A stretch of 6,982 nt of DNA from Bacteroidota bacterium (GTDB lineage Bacteria; Bacteroidota; Bacteroidia; UBA8524): the NCBI GenBank assembly GCA_003531115.1, contig DQHT01000032.1, positions 58,519 to 65,500 of the forward strand, given 5' to 3'. The translations under genes and the position numbers were made by a program. Positions 1-5,591 of the stretch are shown in pieces. The notes beneath the pieces were generated by a model. It worked only from the letters and a program-made list of their open reading frames with translations. It ran no database searches and was not told where the DNA came from. Every line of letters starts with the position of its first letter. The stretch's first letter is position 1.

Positions 1-1073
1 CCGGGCAAATCAAAATTTAAGGTATGACTGGTTGTTACCCGCCCAAATTCTTTACCATACCAATCTTTGCCCGACTTGATCAGGTTGATTTTCTCTTCTT
101 CCTGATGGATGATTTCATCGAAATCATAGGTGGAATAGGTTGGCGTATTGGAACTTCCATTCACCGTGCCGATGCGTTTTCCACCCGGAGCTCCTACCGT
201 TATGAAGGCGGCAGCCAGGTCAGAATATAGGTGGATCTGTTTATAATAAACTTTGCTTACCGGATTATAAATGAGCTGATGAGGGCCATGTGCAAAAAAG
301 AGCACATCATCATCTCCATCGAAAACACCGTTTGAATTTTTATCACGAACCTCGATGGCCATTTCTTCCAGGTCATCGTATACAGTAAGGTTATTAGCTT
401 CCGGGAGCATTCCGCCTGAATAGGCATACATTCTGATCTTGCTGACATCCTGGTTGCGGGCGGGAATTCCAAATCCTTCGATCTCGCTTACTGTTAAGCG
501 ATATACACCACTTTCGGCAAAGGTCACTTTTGCCCAGGTACCGTCTTTCAGCAGACTTTCGCTTTTCCAATTCACCCCTTTTTTGGCTTCCGTCTGGAAG
601 CTGGCTTTGGGCAACGTAAGCTCCCATTTTAAGGTAAGATGGGTGAGTTTTCTGATCTTTCCGTCTGTATCTTTTTCAAAAAGAGGAATCTGAATAATTG
701 CAATACGCTGTTTTTTAGCTGTTTGGTAAATAACTGTAGGTTGGATCTTTTGAGGGATGGAGCCAAGTCCGGCAATATAGTCGGCATAACGAACGGCGTC
801 CAGATCCTCCATCAGAGCAAAAATATTCGGATCGATGAACAGCATTTCGCCTTCCCCGAGGGGAACCTGTTTGGTAAAAAAGGGAACTTCTCCAGGGCGA
901 ATTTGCATCGACTCATTGGTAAAAGGAGTTAGAACCAGTGTTGAATCAAACTGGCTGATCTGCTTGTCCTGCCATACAAAATCCTGATCAACATATCCCT
1001 CCTGTGCGCGCAGCGATGGGGATAAGACGGTGCATAGAAGCAACGAAACAACATAATAAGGGGTCATCTTCAT
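1..1073 (-). CDS. porU: Type IX secretion system sortase PorU, N-terminal part (runs off the left edge)
   Basis: Reading the minus strand from the ATG at 1073, 357 codons are open to the window edge. PorU is the T9SS C-terminal signal peptidase: a gingipain-like cysteine protease on the cell surface that removes the CTD of secreted cargo and links cargo to a lipopolysaccharide anchor. Residues 1-23 form a signal peptide (hydrophobic core YVVSLLLCTVL, likely cleavage in LRA|QEG). The rest is the pre-catalytic N-terminal region. Characteristic stretches are GTWAKVTFAESGVYRLT (178-194), a YSGGMLPE segment (218-225), an acidic NGVFDGDDDVLFFAHGPH segment (248-265), HLYSDLAAAFIT (281-292) and the KDWYGKEF motif near 336-343. 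The His/Cys catalytic C25-like domain would lie beyond the edge, as PorU is usually over 1000 residues. No clear Shine-Dalgarno is seen. A second ATG two codons later is possible. It is divergent from the PorP/SprF-like pair. In Flavobacterium johnsoniae porU adjoins porV and gldJ, which supports the call. Confidence 0.88.
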   Translation of the reverse strand, partial: MKMTPYYVVSLLLCTVLSPSLRAQEGYVDQDFVWQDKQISQFDSTLVLTPFTNESMQIRPGEVPFFTKQVPLGEGEMLFIDPNIFALMEDLDAVRYADYIAGLGSIPQKIQPTVIYQTAKKQRIAIIQIPLFEKDTDGKIRKLTHLTLKWELTLPKASFQTEAKKGVNWKSESLLKDGTWAKVTFAESGVYRLTVSEIEGFGIPARNQDVSKIRMYAYSGGMLPEANNLTVYDDLEEMAIEVRDKNSNGVFDGDDDVLFFAHGPHQLIYNPVSKVYYKQIHLYSDLAAAFITVGAPGGKRIGTVNGSSNTPTYSTYDFDEIIHQEEEKINLIKSGKDWYGKEFGRVTTSHTLNFDLP

Positions 1074-1212
1074 ACGTTCAGCTTTGGTAGGGCAGCTTGC
1101 TTTTGCAAATTATATTCAATTGTTTGCATTATAAGGCGAATTTCCTGCCATTTTTGAAACGAATTAAAAACAGCATTTATTTCGTACGTTTAAAATAAGT
1201 ACTTTTGAAGTT
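1074..1212. promoter_or_regulatory. Divergent intergenic region between porU and the first porP-like gene
   Basis: This 139-bp AT-rich gap must hold the promoters of both divergent genes. On the plus strand TACTTTTG at 1200-1207 fits the Bacteroidota -7 consensus TAnnTTTG exactly. The -33 element is poor: a TTTA at 1176-1179 or TTTC at 1180-1183. The box ends only 5 bp before the ATG at 1213, implying an almost leaderless mRNA. On the minus strand TATAATTTG (1114 down to 1106) is an imperfect -7 candidate for porU, about 33 bp before its ATG. TGCAAA at 1104-1109 and TTTGCA at 1123-1128 form a 6-bp inverted repeat with 13 bp between the arms. All assignments are by eye. Confidence 0.45.
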
Positions 1213-2226
1213 ATGACACCAATTCTACGCAAAAAGTTGCTTGTCCGCAGTATCGCCTTAGGTGGCTTGATGCTGCTTATAAACATGGATGCCAAAGCTC
1301 AGGACCCGGAGTTTACCCAGTTCTACGCTGCTCCGCTTTATACCAATCCTGCCTTTGCCGGAACGGGAAATTGTGGCGGACGTATCGTTCTGAACTACCG
1401 GAACCAGTGGCCGAGTTTACCGGGAACCTTCCGGACATTTGCCGGCTCTTTTGATCAGCATTTCGATGCGATCGGTGGAGGTATAGGTATTATGGCCATG
1501 CAGGATGTAGCGGGTGACGGGCTCTTAACCACAACAGCTTTTTCAGGAATTTACAGCTACCAGATCAACGTTAGTCGAAAATTTACGATGCGGGCTGCCA
1601 TCCAGGCGACTTATCAGCAAAGGGCGATTGATTTTGACCGGCTGCGTTTTGCCGACCAGATCGTAGCACGTCGTGGATTTGTTCAACCTACACAGGAGCA
1701 GCTTCCTTCTGAAAGCGTATCCTATCCCAACTTTTCAGCCGGTGTTATCGGGTATACAAAAAACTTTTATGCCGGACTTGCCGTCCATAACCTGAACGAG
1801 CCAAACCAGTCCTTTTATGGAAACTCGGATGAAGGAACCACCGTGCCCCGGCGTATTACTATCCACTCCGGATTGGTTATTCCTTTAGAAGAGGGAAAAA
1901 GAGGAGGTACACCTGACCTGGCGATCAGTCCGAATATTTTGTTCATGATGCAGGAAAAATTCATGCAGGTGAACTTTGGATTTTATGTGAATAAAGGACC
2001 CCTGGTTGCCGGACTCTGGTTCCGTCAGACTTCACCCAATACCGATGCGATGCTGGTATTATTGGGTTTCCGTCATAACCAATTCAAATTCGGCTACAGC
2101 TACGACGTGACCTTGTCATCAGCCCGTGCTGCTGCACCGGGATCGCATGAAATTTCTGCGGCTATCGAATGGTGCGCGAAAAAACGGTCAAAACGTTACC
2201 GCAAACTGACTTGTCCTGATTTTTAG
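1213..2226 (+). CDS. PorP/SprF family type IX secretion system membrane protein (first copy)
   Basis: The 337-residue product matches the PorP/SprF family of outer-membrane beta-barrel proteins, which help export or anchor T9SS cargo. SprF is needed for the adhesin SprB in gliding species, and PorP belongs to the secretion core in Porphyromonas. Residues 1-29 are a signal peptide (RKK n-region, core near 14-25, cleavage likely AKA|QD). The mature start QDPEFTQFYAAPLYTNPAFAG is a family hallmark, followed by NYRNQWPSLPG (61-71), DVAGDGLLTTT, FADQI, a FYAGLAVHNLNEP segment, GLWFRQT, GYSYDVT and GSHEISAAIEWC. The protein ends in Phe, typical of barrel proteins. Cysteines at 54, 321 and 334 recur in the next gene's product. 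Length is normal for the family. The ATG at 1213 gives a complete signal peptide; later ATGs would cut it. Which cargo it serves cannot be told from the window. Confidence 0.9.
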   Translation: MTPILRKKLLVRSIALGGLMLLINMDAKAQDPEFTQFYAAPLYTNPAFAGTGNCGGRIVLNYRNQWPSLPGTFRTFAGSFDQHFDAIGGGIGIMAMQDVAGDGLLTTTAFSGIYSYQINVSRKFTMRAAIQATYQQRAIDFDRLRFADQIVARRGFVQPTQEQLPSESVSYPNFSAGVIGYTKNFYAGLAVHNLNEPNQSFYGNSDEGTTVPRRITIHSGLVIPLEEGKRGGTPDLAISPNILFMMQEKFMQVNFGFYVNKGPLVAGLWFRQTSPNTDAMLVLLGFRHNQFKFGYSYDVTLSSARAAAPGSHEISAAIEWCAKKRSKRYRKLTCPDF

Positions 2227-2248
2227 GACTTCGTAATAGAAAAAACTT

Positions 2249-2278
2249 AAAGCCATCCCAAAGAGGATGGCTTTTTTT
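2249..2278 (+). terminator. Rho-independent terminator after the first porP-like gene
   Basis: AGCCATCC (2251-2258) pairs perfectly with GGATGGCT (2265-2272) around a 6-nt loop, and a run of seven T (2272-2278) follows. It begins about 22 bp after the stop codon at 2226. Short A runs upstream make it weakly usable in reverse as well. Its position implies that the second porP-like gene needs its own promoter or depends on read-through. Confidence 0.85.
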
Positions 2279-2289
2279 GTCGAATAAAT

Positions 2290-2320
2290 TTTCACGAAAC
2301 CGTTCTAAGTCGTAAATTTA
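2290..2320 (+). promoter_or_regulatory. Candidate Bacteroidota promoter for the second porP-like gene
   Basis: TAAATTTA at 2313-2320 matches the TAnnTTTG -7 consensus except for the last base. TTTC at 2290-2293 lies 19 bp upstream, where the -33 TTTG element is expected. The gap between the preceding terminator and the ATG at 2324 is only about 45 bp, so any dedicated promoter must be here. The -7 box ends 3 bp before the ATG, again implying little or no leader. Judged by eye. Confidence 0.4.
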
Positions 2321-2323
2321 ATT

Positions 2324-3319
2324 ATGCGTAAGAGAAGGATTTTCAACCAATTACTGATGCTGCTTTTTGCCGGGCAACTGGCGGCGCAGGATGCGATCTA
2401 TTCGCAATTTTATGCCTCCCCCATGTTAACCAATCCTGCTTTGGCGGGAGTGGGGCTTTGTGGTGGAAGGGCGGGCATGCAATACCGGAATCAGTGGACC
2501 TCCATTCCGGGAAATTTCAGAACGGGCAGTTTTGCTTATGACCAGGTGGCACCCGGAATCGGGGGAGCCTTCGGAGTTTCAATACTCAATGACGTGGCTG
2601 GTGATGGACTGCTCACTACCACAGCCGTAAATTTGGTATACAATTATGGCATTAATTTGAACAAACACTGGACTGTCTTTACAGCTCTGCAGGGATCATA
2701 TATTCAAAGAGGAATTGATTTTTCCCGGCTTTATTTTGCCGATCAGATCGAAGCCAAAAAAGGATTTGTTAAACCCACCCAGGAGACCCTTCCTTTTGAA
2801 AGGGTATCCCTCCCGAGTTTCAGTACCGGCGCGGTCATCAGCGGAAAAGGTTTTTATGCGGGTATCGCGGTTTTTCATTTAAATGAACCGTCCCAAAGTT
2901 TTTACGGGAATCCGGGACCGGGTACTTATTTGCCACGCCGGGCAAATATCCACGCCGGGATGAATATTCGTGTTGGAAACGTGAGGAGCATTCGTGAAAA
3001 GGATCAGCTCACCCTTTCCCCTAATGTATTATTTGCTGTTCAGGAAAAATTCATGCAGATGAACCTGGGATTTTACGCCAGCAAAGGCGGATTAATCACC
3101 GGCCTGTGGTTCCGGCAAACGGGAGCAAATCCCGATGCCCTGATCGCTATTATAGGCTGGCAGGGAAAGAAGTACAAAGTGGGTTATTCGTATGATGTAA
3201 CAGTATCGCAGGCCAGGGCGGCAGTAAGAGGCTCGCATGAGGTTTCCTTTGCCTACGAATTTTGCCTGGAAAAAAAGGTGCCAAAAAATTGGTTGAACGA
3301 TATTTGTCCGGGCTTTTGA
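2324..3319 (+). CDS. PorP/SprF family type IX secretion system membrane protein (second copy)
   Basis: The 331-residue product is a paralogue of the preceding gene's, with about half of aligned residues identical by eye over the whole length. Residues 1-21 are a signal peptide (MRKRR n-region, core LLMLLFAG, cleavage near LAA|QD). The mature start QDAIYSQFYASPMLTNPALAG and the later YRNQW, DVAGDGLLTTT, FADQIEAKKGFVKPTQE, FYAGIAVFHLNEP, PNVLF, GLWFRQT, GYSYDVT and GSHEVS segments are family landmarks, as is the terminal Phe. Cys46, Cys314 and Cys328 match those of the first copy. Differences cluster around residues 205-225 and at the lysine-rich tail, as expected for surface or periplasmic loops. 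It should be an outer-membrane barrel in T9SS export or anchoring. The two copies probably serve different partners or cargo (inference). No terminator is evident between it and gldJ. Confidence 0.9.
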   Translation: MRKRRIFNQLLMLLFAGQLAAQDAIYSQFYASPMLTNPALAGVGLCGGRAGMQYRNQWTSIPGNFRTGSFAYDQVAPGIGGAFGVSILNDVAGDGLLTTTAVNLVYNYGINLNKHWTVFTALQGSYIQRGIDFSRLYFADQIEAKKGFVKPTQETLPFERVSLPSFSTGAVISGKGFYAGIAVFHLNEPSQSFYGNPGPGTYLPRRANIHAGMNIRVGNVRSIREKDQLTLSPNVLFAVQEKFMQMNLGFYASKGGLITGLWFRQTGANPDALIAIIGWQGKKYKVGYSYDVTVSQARAAVRGSHEVSFAYEFCLEKKVPKNWLNDICPGF

Positions 3320-3461
3320 TGAGGGCAAAGAGGCCGATTTTATGAAAAACGTGTATAGGGGCTTTTAACTATTTGCTCAACTTTGTATATAATTGAACAA
3401 TTTTAGCGGTGAAACTTGCGTTTATTGAGCAAAGTCGCTTTACTTTGTATTTCGCACTATT
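3320..3461 (+). promoter_or_regulatory. Putative gldJ promoter region with inverted and direct repeats
   Basis: This 142-bp gap shows several short repeats. TTTGCTCAA (3372-3380) and TTGAGCAAA (3425-3433) are a perfect 9-bp inverted repeat enclosing 44 bp. Within it AATTG-AA-CAATT (3391-3402) is a small palindrome. CTTTGTAT occurs as a direct repeat at 3381-3388 and 3443-3450. The second copy overlaps TTACTTTG (3440-3447), close to TAnnTTTG, with TTG at 3416-3418 placed 21 bp upstream. This is a plausible promoter giving a leader of about 10 nt before the ATG at 3462. The first copy could be part of a second promoter. Operator function is inference. Confidence 0.4.
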
Positions 3462-4895
3462 ATGAAAAAGTATCTGATAGGAATTCTGGGACTTGCCACT
3501 GTGGGACTTGGTACTTCATGTAAGAAGGAGAAGTCGGCAACAACTGGTTGGACATTAAATAGTACCGAGTGGGGTGGTATTGAGAAGTTGGAGTACGAGG
3601 GACAGGAAACTGGCCCGGGTTTGGTTTTGGTTCAGGGAGGTACCTTTACAATGGGTTCTACCGAACAAAACGTTACCTATTCGCATGACAACGTGGAAAG
3701 ACGTGTAACAGTTCCGACCTTTTATATGGACGAAACTGAGGTGTCTAACCATCAATACCGCGAGTACCTGCAATGGTTAGCTCGGGTTTTTGTTGATTAT
3801 CCTGAAGTTCATGATAAGAACCTTCCGGACACCAACAGCTGGAGAAGAAAACTGGCCTACAATGAGCCATTGGTGAAGTATTACTTCCGCCATCCGGCTT
3901 ACGACGACTATCCTGTAGTAGGTGTTGACTGGGTTCAGGCAACAGCTTTTGCTGCATGGAGAACGGACCGGGTGAACGAGTATATCCTTATCCGTGAGAA
4001 AATTCAGGATGTTAAAGTTATCTCGGCTCAGGTAAATGAAGACAACTTCAATACTGATGCTTATTATAACGGACAATATCAAGGTATCGATAAAAACCCG
4101 CTACGCGATATTTCTCCGGGAGGAACTGCACGGACCGTACGTATCGAAGATGGTATTCTTTTACCGGAATACCGTTTGCCAACAGAGGCTGAGTGGGAAT
4201 ATGCCGCCTCCGCCCTGATGGGTAACTCCGAATTTGAAAACATCAATACACGCCGTATCTATCCATGGAATGGCCTGACTACCAGAAAAGCTTCTCCTGA
4301 AAAACACCGTGGAGAAATCCAGGCCAACTTCAAAAGAGGCCGTGGTGATAACGCGGGTGTTGCAGGAAAATTGAACGATAACGGGTTTGTAACTACTCCG
4401 GTTAAATCCTATTGGCCAAACGACTTCGGACTTTGGAATATGGGTGGAAACGTTTCTGAGTGGGTTATGGATGTGTATCGTCCGCTTTCTATGCAGGATT
4501 TCGAAGACATGGGTTCTTACCGTGGTAATGAGTACATGACCAAAGAATTGGATCCGGATGGATATGTTCAGGAAAAAGACTCATTAGGTCGTATCAAATA
4601 CCGTCCGGTTACGGAAGAAGATAATATCGATCGCCGAAACTACCAAGTATCTGACAATATCGGATACATGGATGAGGAAGTGTATGATAACGGAAATCAA
4701 CAATACGAATACGGTGTTCACTCGTTGATCAATAACAGAGCCCGTGTATACAAAGGTGCAAGCTGGGATGACCGTGCCTATTGGTTATCACCCGGAACCC
4801 GCCGCTTCCTTGATGAGGAACAGGCCCTTGCTACCCTCGGTTTCCGCTGCGCCATGGTGCGTGTAGGTAATCCTGCGGGTAACGGAGGAAAGTAG
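3462..4895 (+). CDS. gldJ: Gliding motility / T9SS lipoprotein GldJ
   Basis: The 477-residue product is a lipoprotein with a formylglycine-generating-enzyme-like (FGE-sulfatase) fold. In Flavobacterium johnsoniae GldJ is an outer-membrane lipoprotein needed for gliding and for stability of the T9SS component GldK. A type II signal peptide ends at Cys20 (GLGTSC; position -3 is Gly, a slightly unusual lipobox). The segment SATTGW...YEGQETGPGLVLVQGGTFTMGS (25-66) is characteristic of GldJ and separates it from GldK. FGE-fold landmarks follow: FYMDETEVSNHQYREYL (87-103), HPAYDDYPVVGVDW (144-157), YRLPTEAEWEYAAS (237-250), NDFGLWNMGGNVSEWVMDVYR (320-340) and KGASWDDRAYWLSPGTRRF (431-449). The paired catalytic cysteines of true FGE are absent there, so the role is structural. 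The nearby porU matches the F. johnsoniae gldJ-porU neighbourhood. At 477 residues it is shorter than the roughly 560 recalled for F. johnsoniae. It is followed by a terminator, not by gldLMN, which also argues against GldK. Confidence 0.9.
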   Translation: MKKYLIGILGLATVGLGTSCKKEKSATTGWTLNSTEWGGIEKLEYEGQETGPGLVLVQGGTFTMGSTEQNVTYSHDNVERRVTVPTFYMDETEVSNHQYREYLQWLARVFVDYPEVHDKNLPDTNSWRRKLAYNEPLVKYYFRHPAYDDYPVVGVDWVQATAFAAWRTDRVNEYILIREKIQDVKVISAQVNEDNFNTDAYYNGQYQGIDKNPLRDISPGGTARTVRIEDGILLPEYRLPTEAEWEYAASALMGNSEFENINTRRIYPWNGLTTRKASPEKHRGEIQANFKRGRGDNAGVAGKLNDNGFVTTPVKSYWPNDFGLWNMGGNVSEWVMDVYRPLSMQDFEDMGSYRGNEYMTKELDPDGYVQEKDSLGRIKYRPVTEEDNIDRRNYQVSDNIGYMDEEVYDNGNQQYEYGVHSLINNRARVYKGASWDDRAYWLSPGTRRFLDEEQALATLGFRCAMVRVGNPAGNGGK

Positions 4896-4913
4896 GAGTT
4901 CTATAAACGATAT

Positions 4914-4949
4914 AAAAAAAACCGATGACAACGTCATCGGTTTTTTTTT
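4914..4949. terminator. Bidirectional rho-independent terminator between gldJ and the bacilliredoxin gene
   Basis: ACCGATGAC (4921-4929) pairs perfectly with GTCATCGGT (4933-4941) around a 3-nt loop (AAC). Seven A precede the stem (4914-4920) and nine T close and follow it (4941-4949), so it reads as a terminator on both strands. It lies between the convergent stops at 4895 and 4983 and should end both transcripts. Confidence 0.92.
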
Positions 4950-4982
4950 GTGTAAGGGCAGAAAATTTTCTGCCCCAACGGA

Positions 4983-5399
4983 TCAACAGAATTCTTCAAA
5001 CGCCATCTTCAAATTATCGGCGATCATCTGGGCACTGCGTCCTTCAATATGGTGGCGTTCGATCATATGAACGAGTTCACCATTTTTGAACAGGGCTATG
5101 GATGGAGAAGAGGGAGGATAAGGAAGCATATAAGAACGCGCCTTATCTGTCGCTTCTTTTTCCATACCTGCAAATACGGTTACAAGATTATCAGGAAGTT
5201 TGCTATTGCCTTTTACTGCTGCCACAACGCCCGGACGAGCCGCTCCTGCTGCGCAACCGCATACAGAATTAACGACAACCAGGGTGGTTCCTTCTGATTT
5301 TTCAATGGTAGAAACGACTTCATCAGGGGTTTTTAATTCCTGAAAGCCAATATTGGTTAATTCAGCCCGCATCGGGGCAACAAGCATTTCTGGATACAT
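4983..5399 (-). CDS. BrxA/BrxB family bacilliredoxin (YphP/YqiW type)
   Basis: The 138-residue product is a small cytoplasmic thioredoxin-fold protein of the bacilliredoxin family. In Firmicutes these enzymes remove bacillithiol from mixed disulfides on proteins after oxidative stress. The family CGC motif is present at Cys47-Gly48-Cys49 in VVVNSVCGCAAGAARPG (41-57), followed by the PPSSPS turn (95-100) preceding IALFKNGELVHMIERHHIEG (101-120) and a C-terminal Cys138. Length and the MYPEMLVAPMR start are as expected. The ATG at 5399 has no clear Shine-Dalgarno. A leader of roughly 75-80 nt carries an 8-bp tandem repeat. Many Bacteroidota make bacillithiol, so a debacillithiolation role is plausible, but bsh genes are not in this window. 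It is convergent with gldJ and divergent from ahcY; neither arrangement implies a shared operon. Confidence 0.9.
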   Translation of the reverse strand: MYPEMLVAPMRAELTNIGFQELKTPDEVVSTIEKSEGTTLVVVNSVCGCAAGAARPGVVAAVKGNSKLPDNLVTVFAGMEKEATDKARSYMLPYPPSSPSIALFKNGELVHMIERHHIEGRSAQMIADNLKMAFEEFC

Positions 5400-5408
5400 A
5401 AGCGTTTA

Positions 5409-5471
5409 TTGTTTGATTGTAAAACTGTTTGACTGTTTGACTGTTTGACTGTTTGACTGTTTGACTGTTTG
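5409..5471. repeat. 8-bp tandem repeat (CTGTTTGA) in the bacilliredoxin leader
   Basis: Five perfect CTGTTTGA units start at 5425, 5433, 5441, 5449 and 5457, with a sixth of seven bases at 5465-5471. Two degenerate copies continue in the same 8-bp register toward the bacilliredoxin start: TTGTTTGA at 5409-5416 (one mismatch) and TTGTAAAA at 5417-5424. On the transcribed minus strand the unit reads TCAAACAG. The array lies between the candidate -7 box (5489-5482) and the start codon (5399), so it is probably in the 5' leader. Each unit on the plus strand contains TTTG, which resembles a -33 element, but the ahcY -7 box is too far away to use it. Confidence 0.95.
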
Positions 5472-5481
5472 TTTGTATATA

Positions 5482-5489
5482 CAAAGGTA
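5482..5489 (-). promoter_or_regulatory. Candidate -7 box for the bacilliredoxin gene
   Basis: On the minus strand this reads TACCTTTG, an exact match to the Bacteroidota TAnnTTTG -7 consensus. Transcription would start near 5475, placing the whole 8-bp repeat in the leader. No convincing TTTG -33 element is seen at the usual 17-23 bp; a T-rich TTTTCC near 5507-5502 is too close. Confidence 0.45.
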
Positions 5490-5558
5490 ATTCCAATCTA
5501 TGGAAAAGCCAGAGCGCAGAACGGACTCCTTTCGATGCAGCGATGAACAATTATTACG

Positions 5559-5566
5559 TATCTTTG
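5559..5566 (+). promoter_or_regulatory. Candidate -7 box for ahcY
   Basis: TATCTTTG matches the TAnnTTTG consensus exactly and lies 25 bp before the ATG at 5592, giving a predicted leader of about 20 nt. A TTTC at 5530-5533 is the nearest -33-like element, but its 25-bp spacing is longer than usual. No SAH or SAM riboswitch fold is recognisable in the short space before the gene. Confidence 0.5.
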
Positions 5567-5591
5567 TCACATCAAGTATATATAACACTTT

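Noticed and set aside
439..932. Plus-strand frames of 84 and 97 codons opposite the left end
   Set aside because: The minus strand here encodes a continuous 357-residue PorU N-terminus with a signal peptide and family motifs, so the plus-strand frames are shadows.
3777..4082. 101-codon minus-strand frame inside gldJ
   Set aside because: It is antisense to a strongly recognised coding region and its translation resembles no family; it is a shadow of gldJ codon use.
3462..4895. GldK as the identity of the FGE-like lipoprotein
   Set aside because: GldK shares the fold, but the YEGQETGPGLVLVQGG region, the porU neighbour and the absence of gldL following it fit GldJ better.
3462..4895. Active formylglycine-generating enzyme or sulfatase modifier
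   Set aside because: The catalytic cysteine pair is missing and the protein is a lipoprotein with GldJ landmarks; no sulfatase gene is nearby.
5409..5471. CRISPR array
   Set aside because: Units are 8 bp and directly adjacent with no spacers, so it is a simple tandem repeat.
5400..5591. SAH or SAM riboswitch before ahcY
   Set aside because: The predicted leader after the -7 box is only about 20 nt, too short for these aptamers, and no matching conserved stems were seen.
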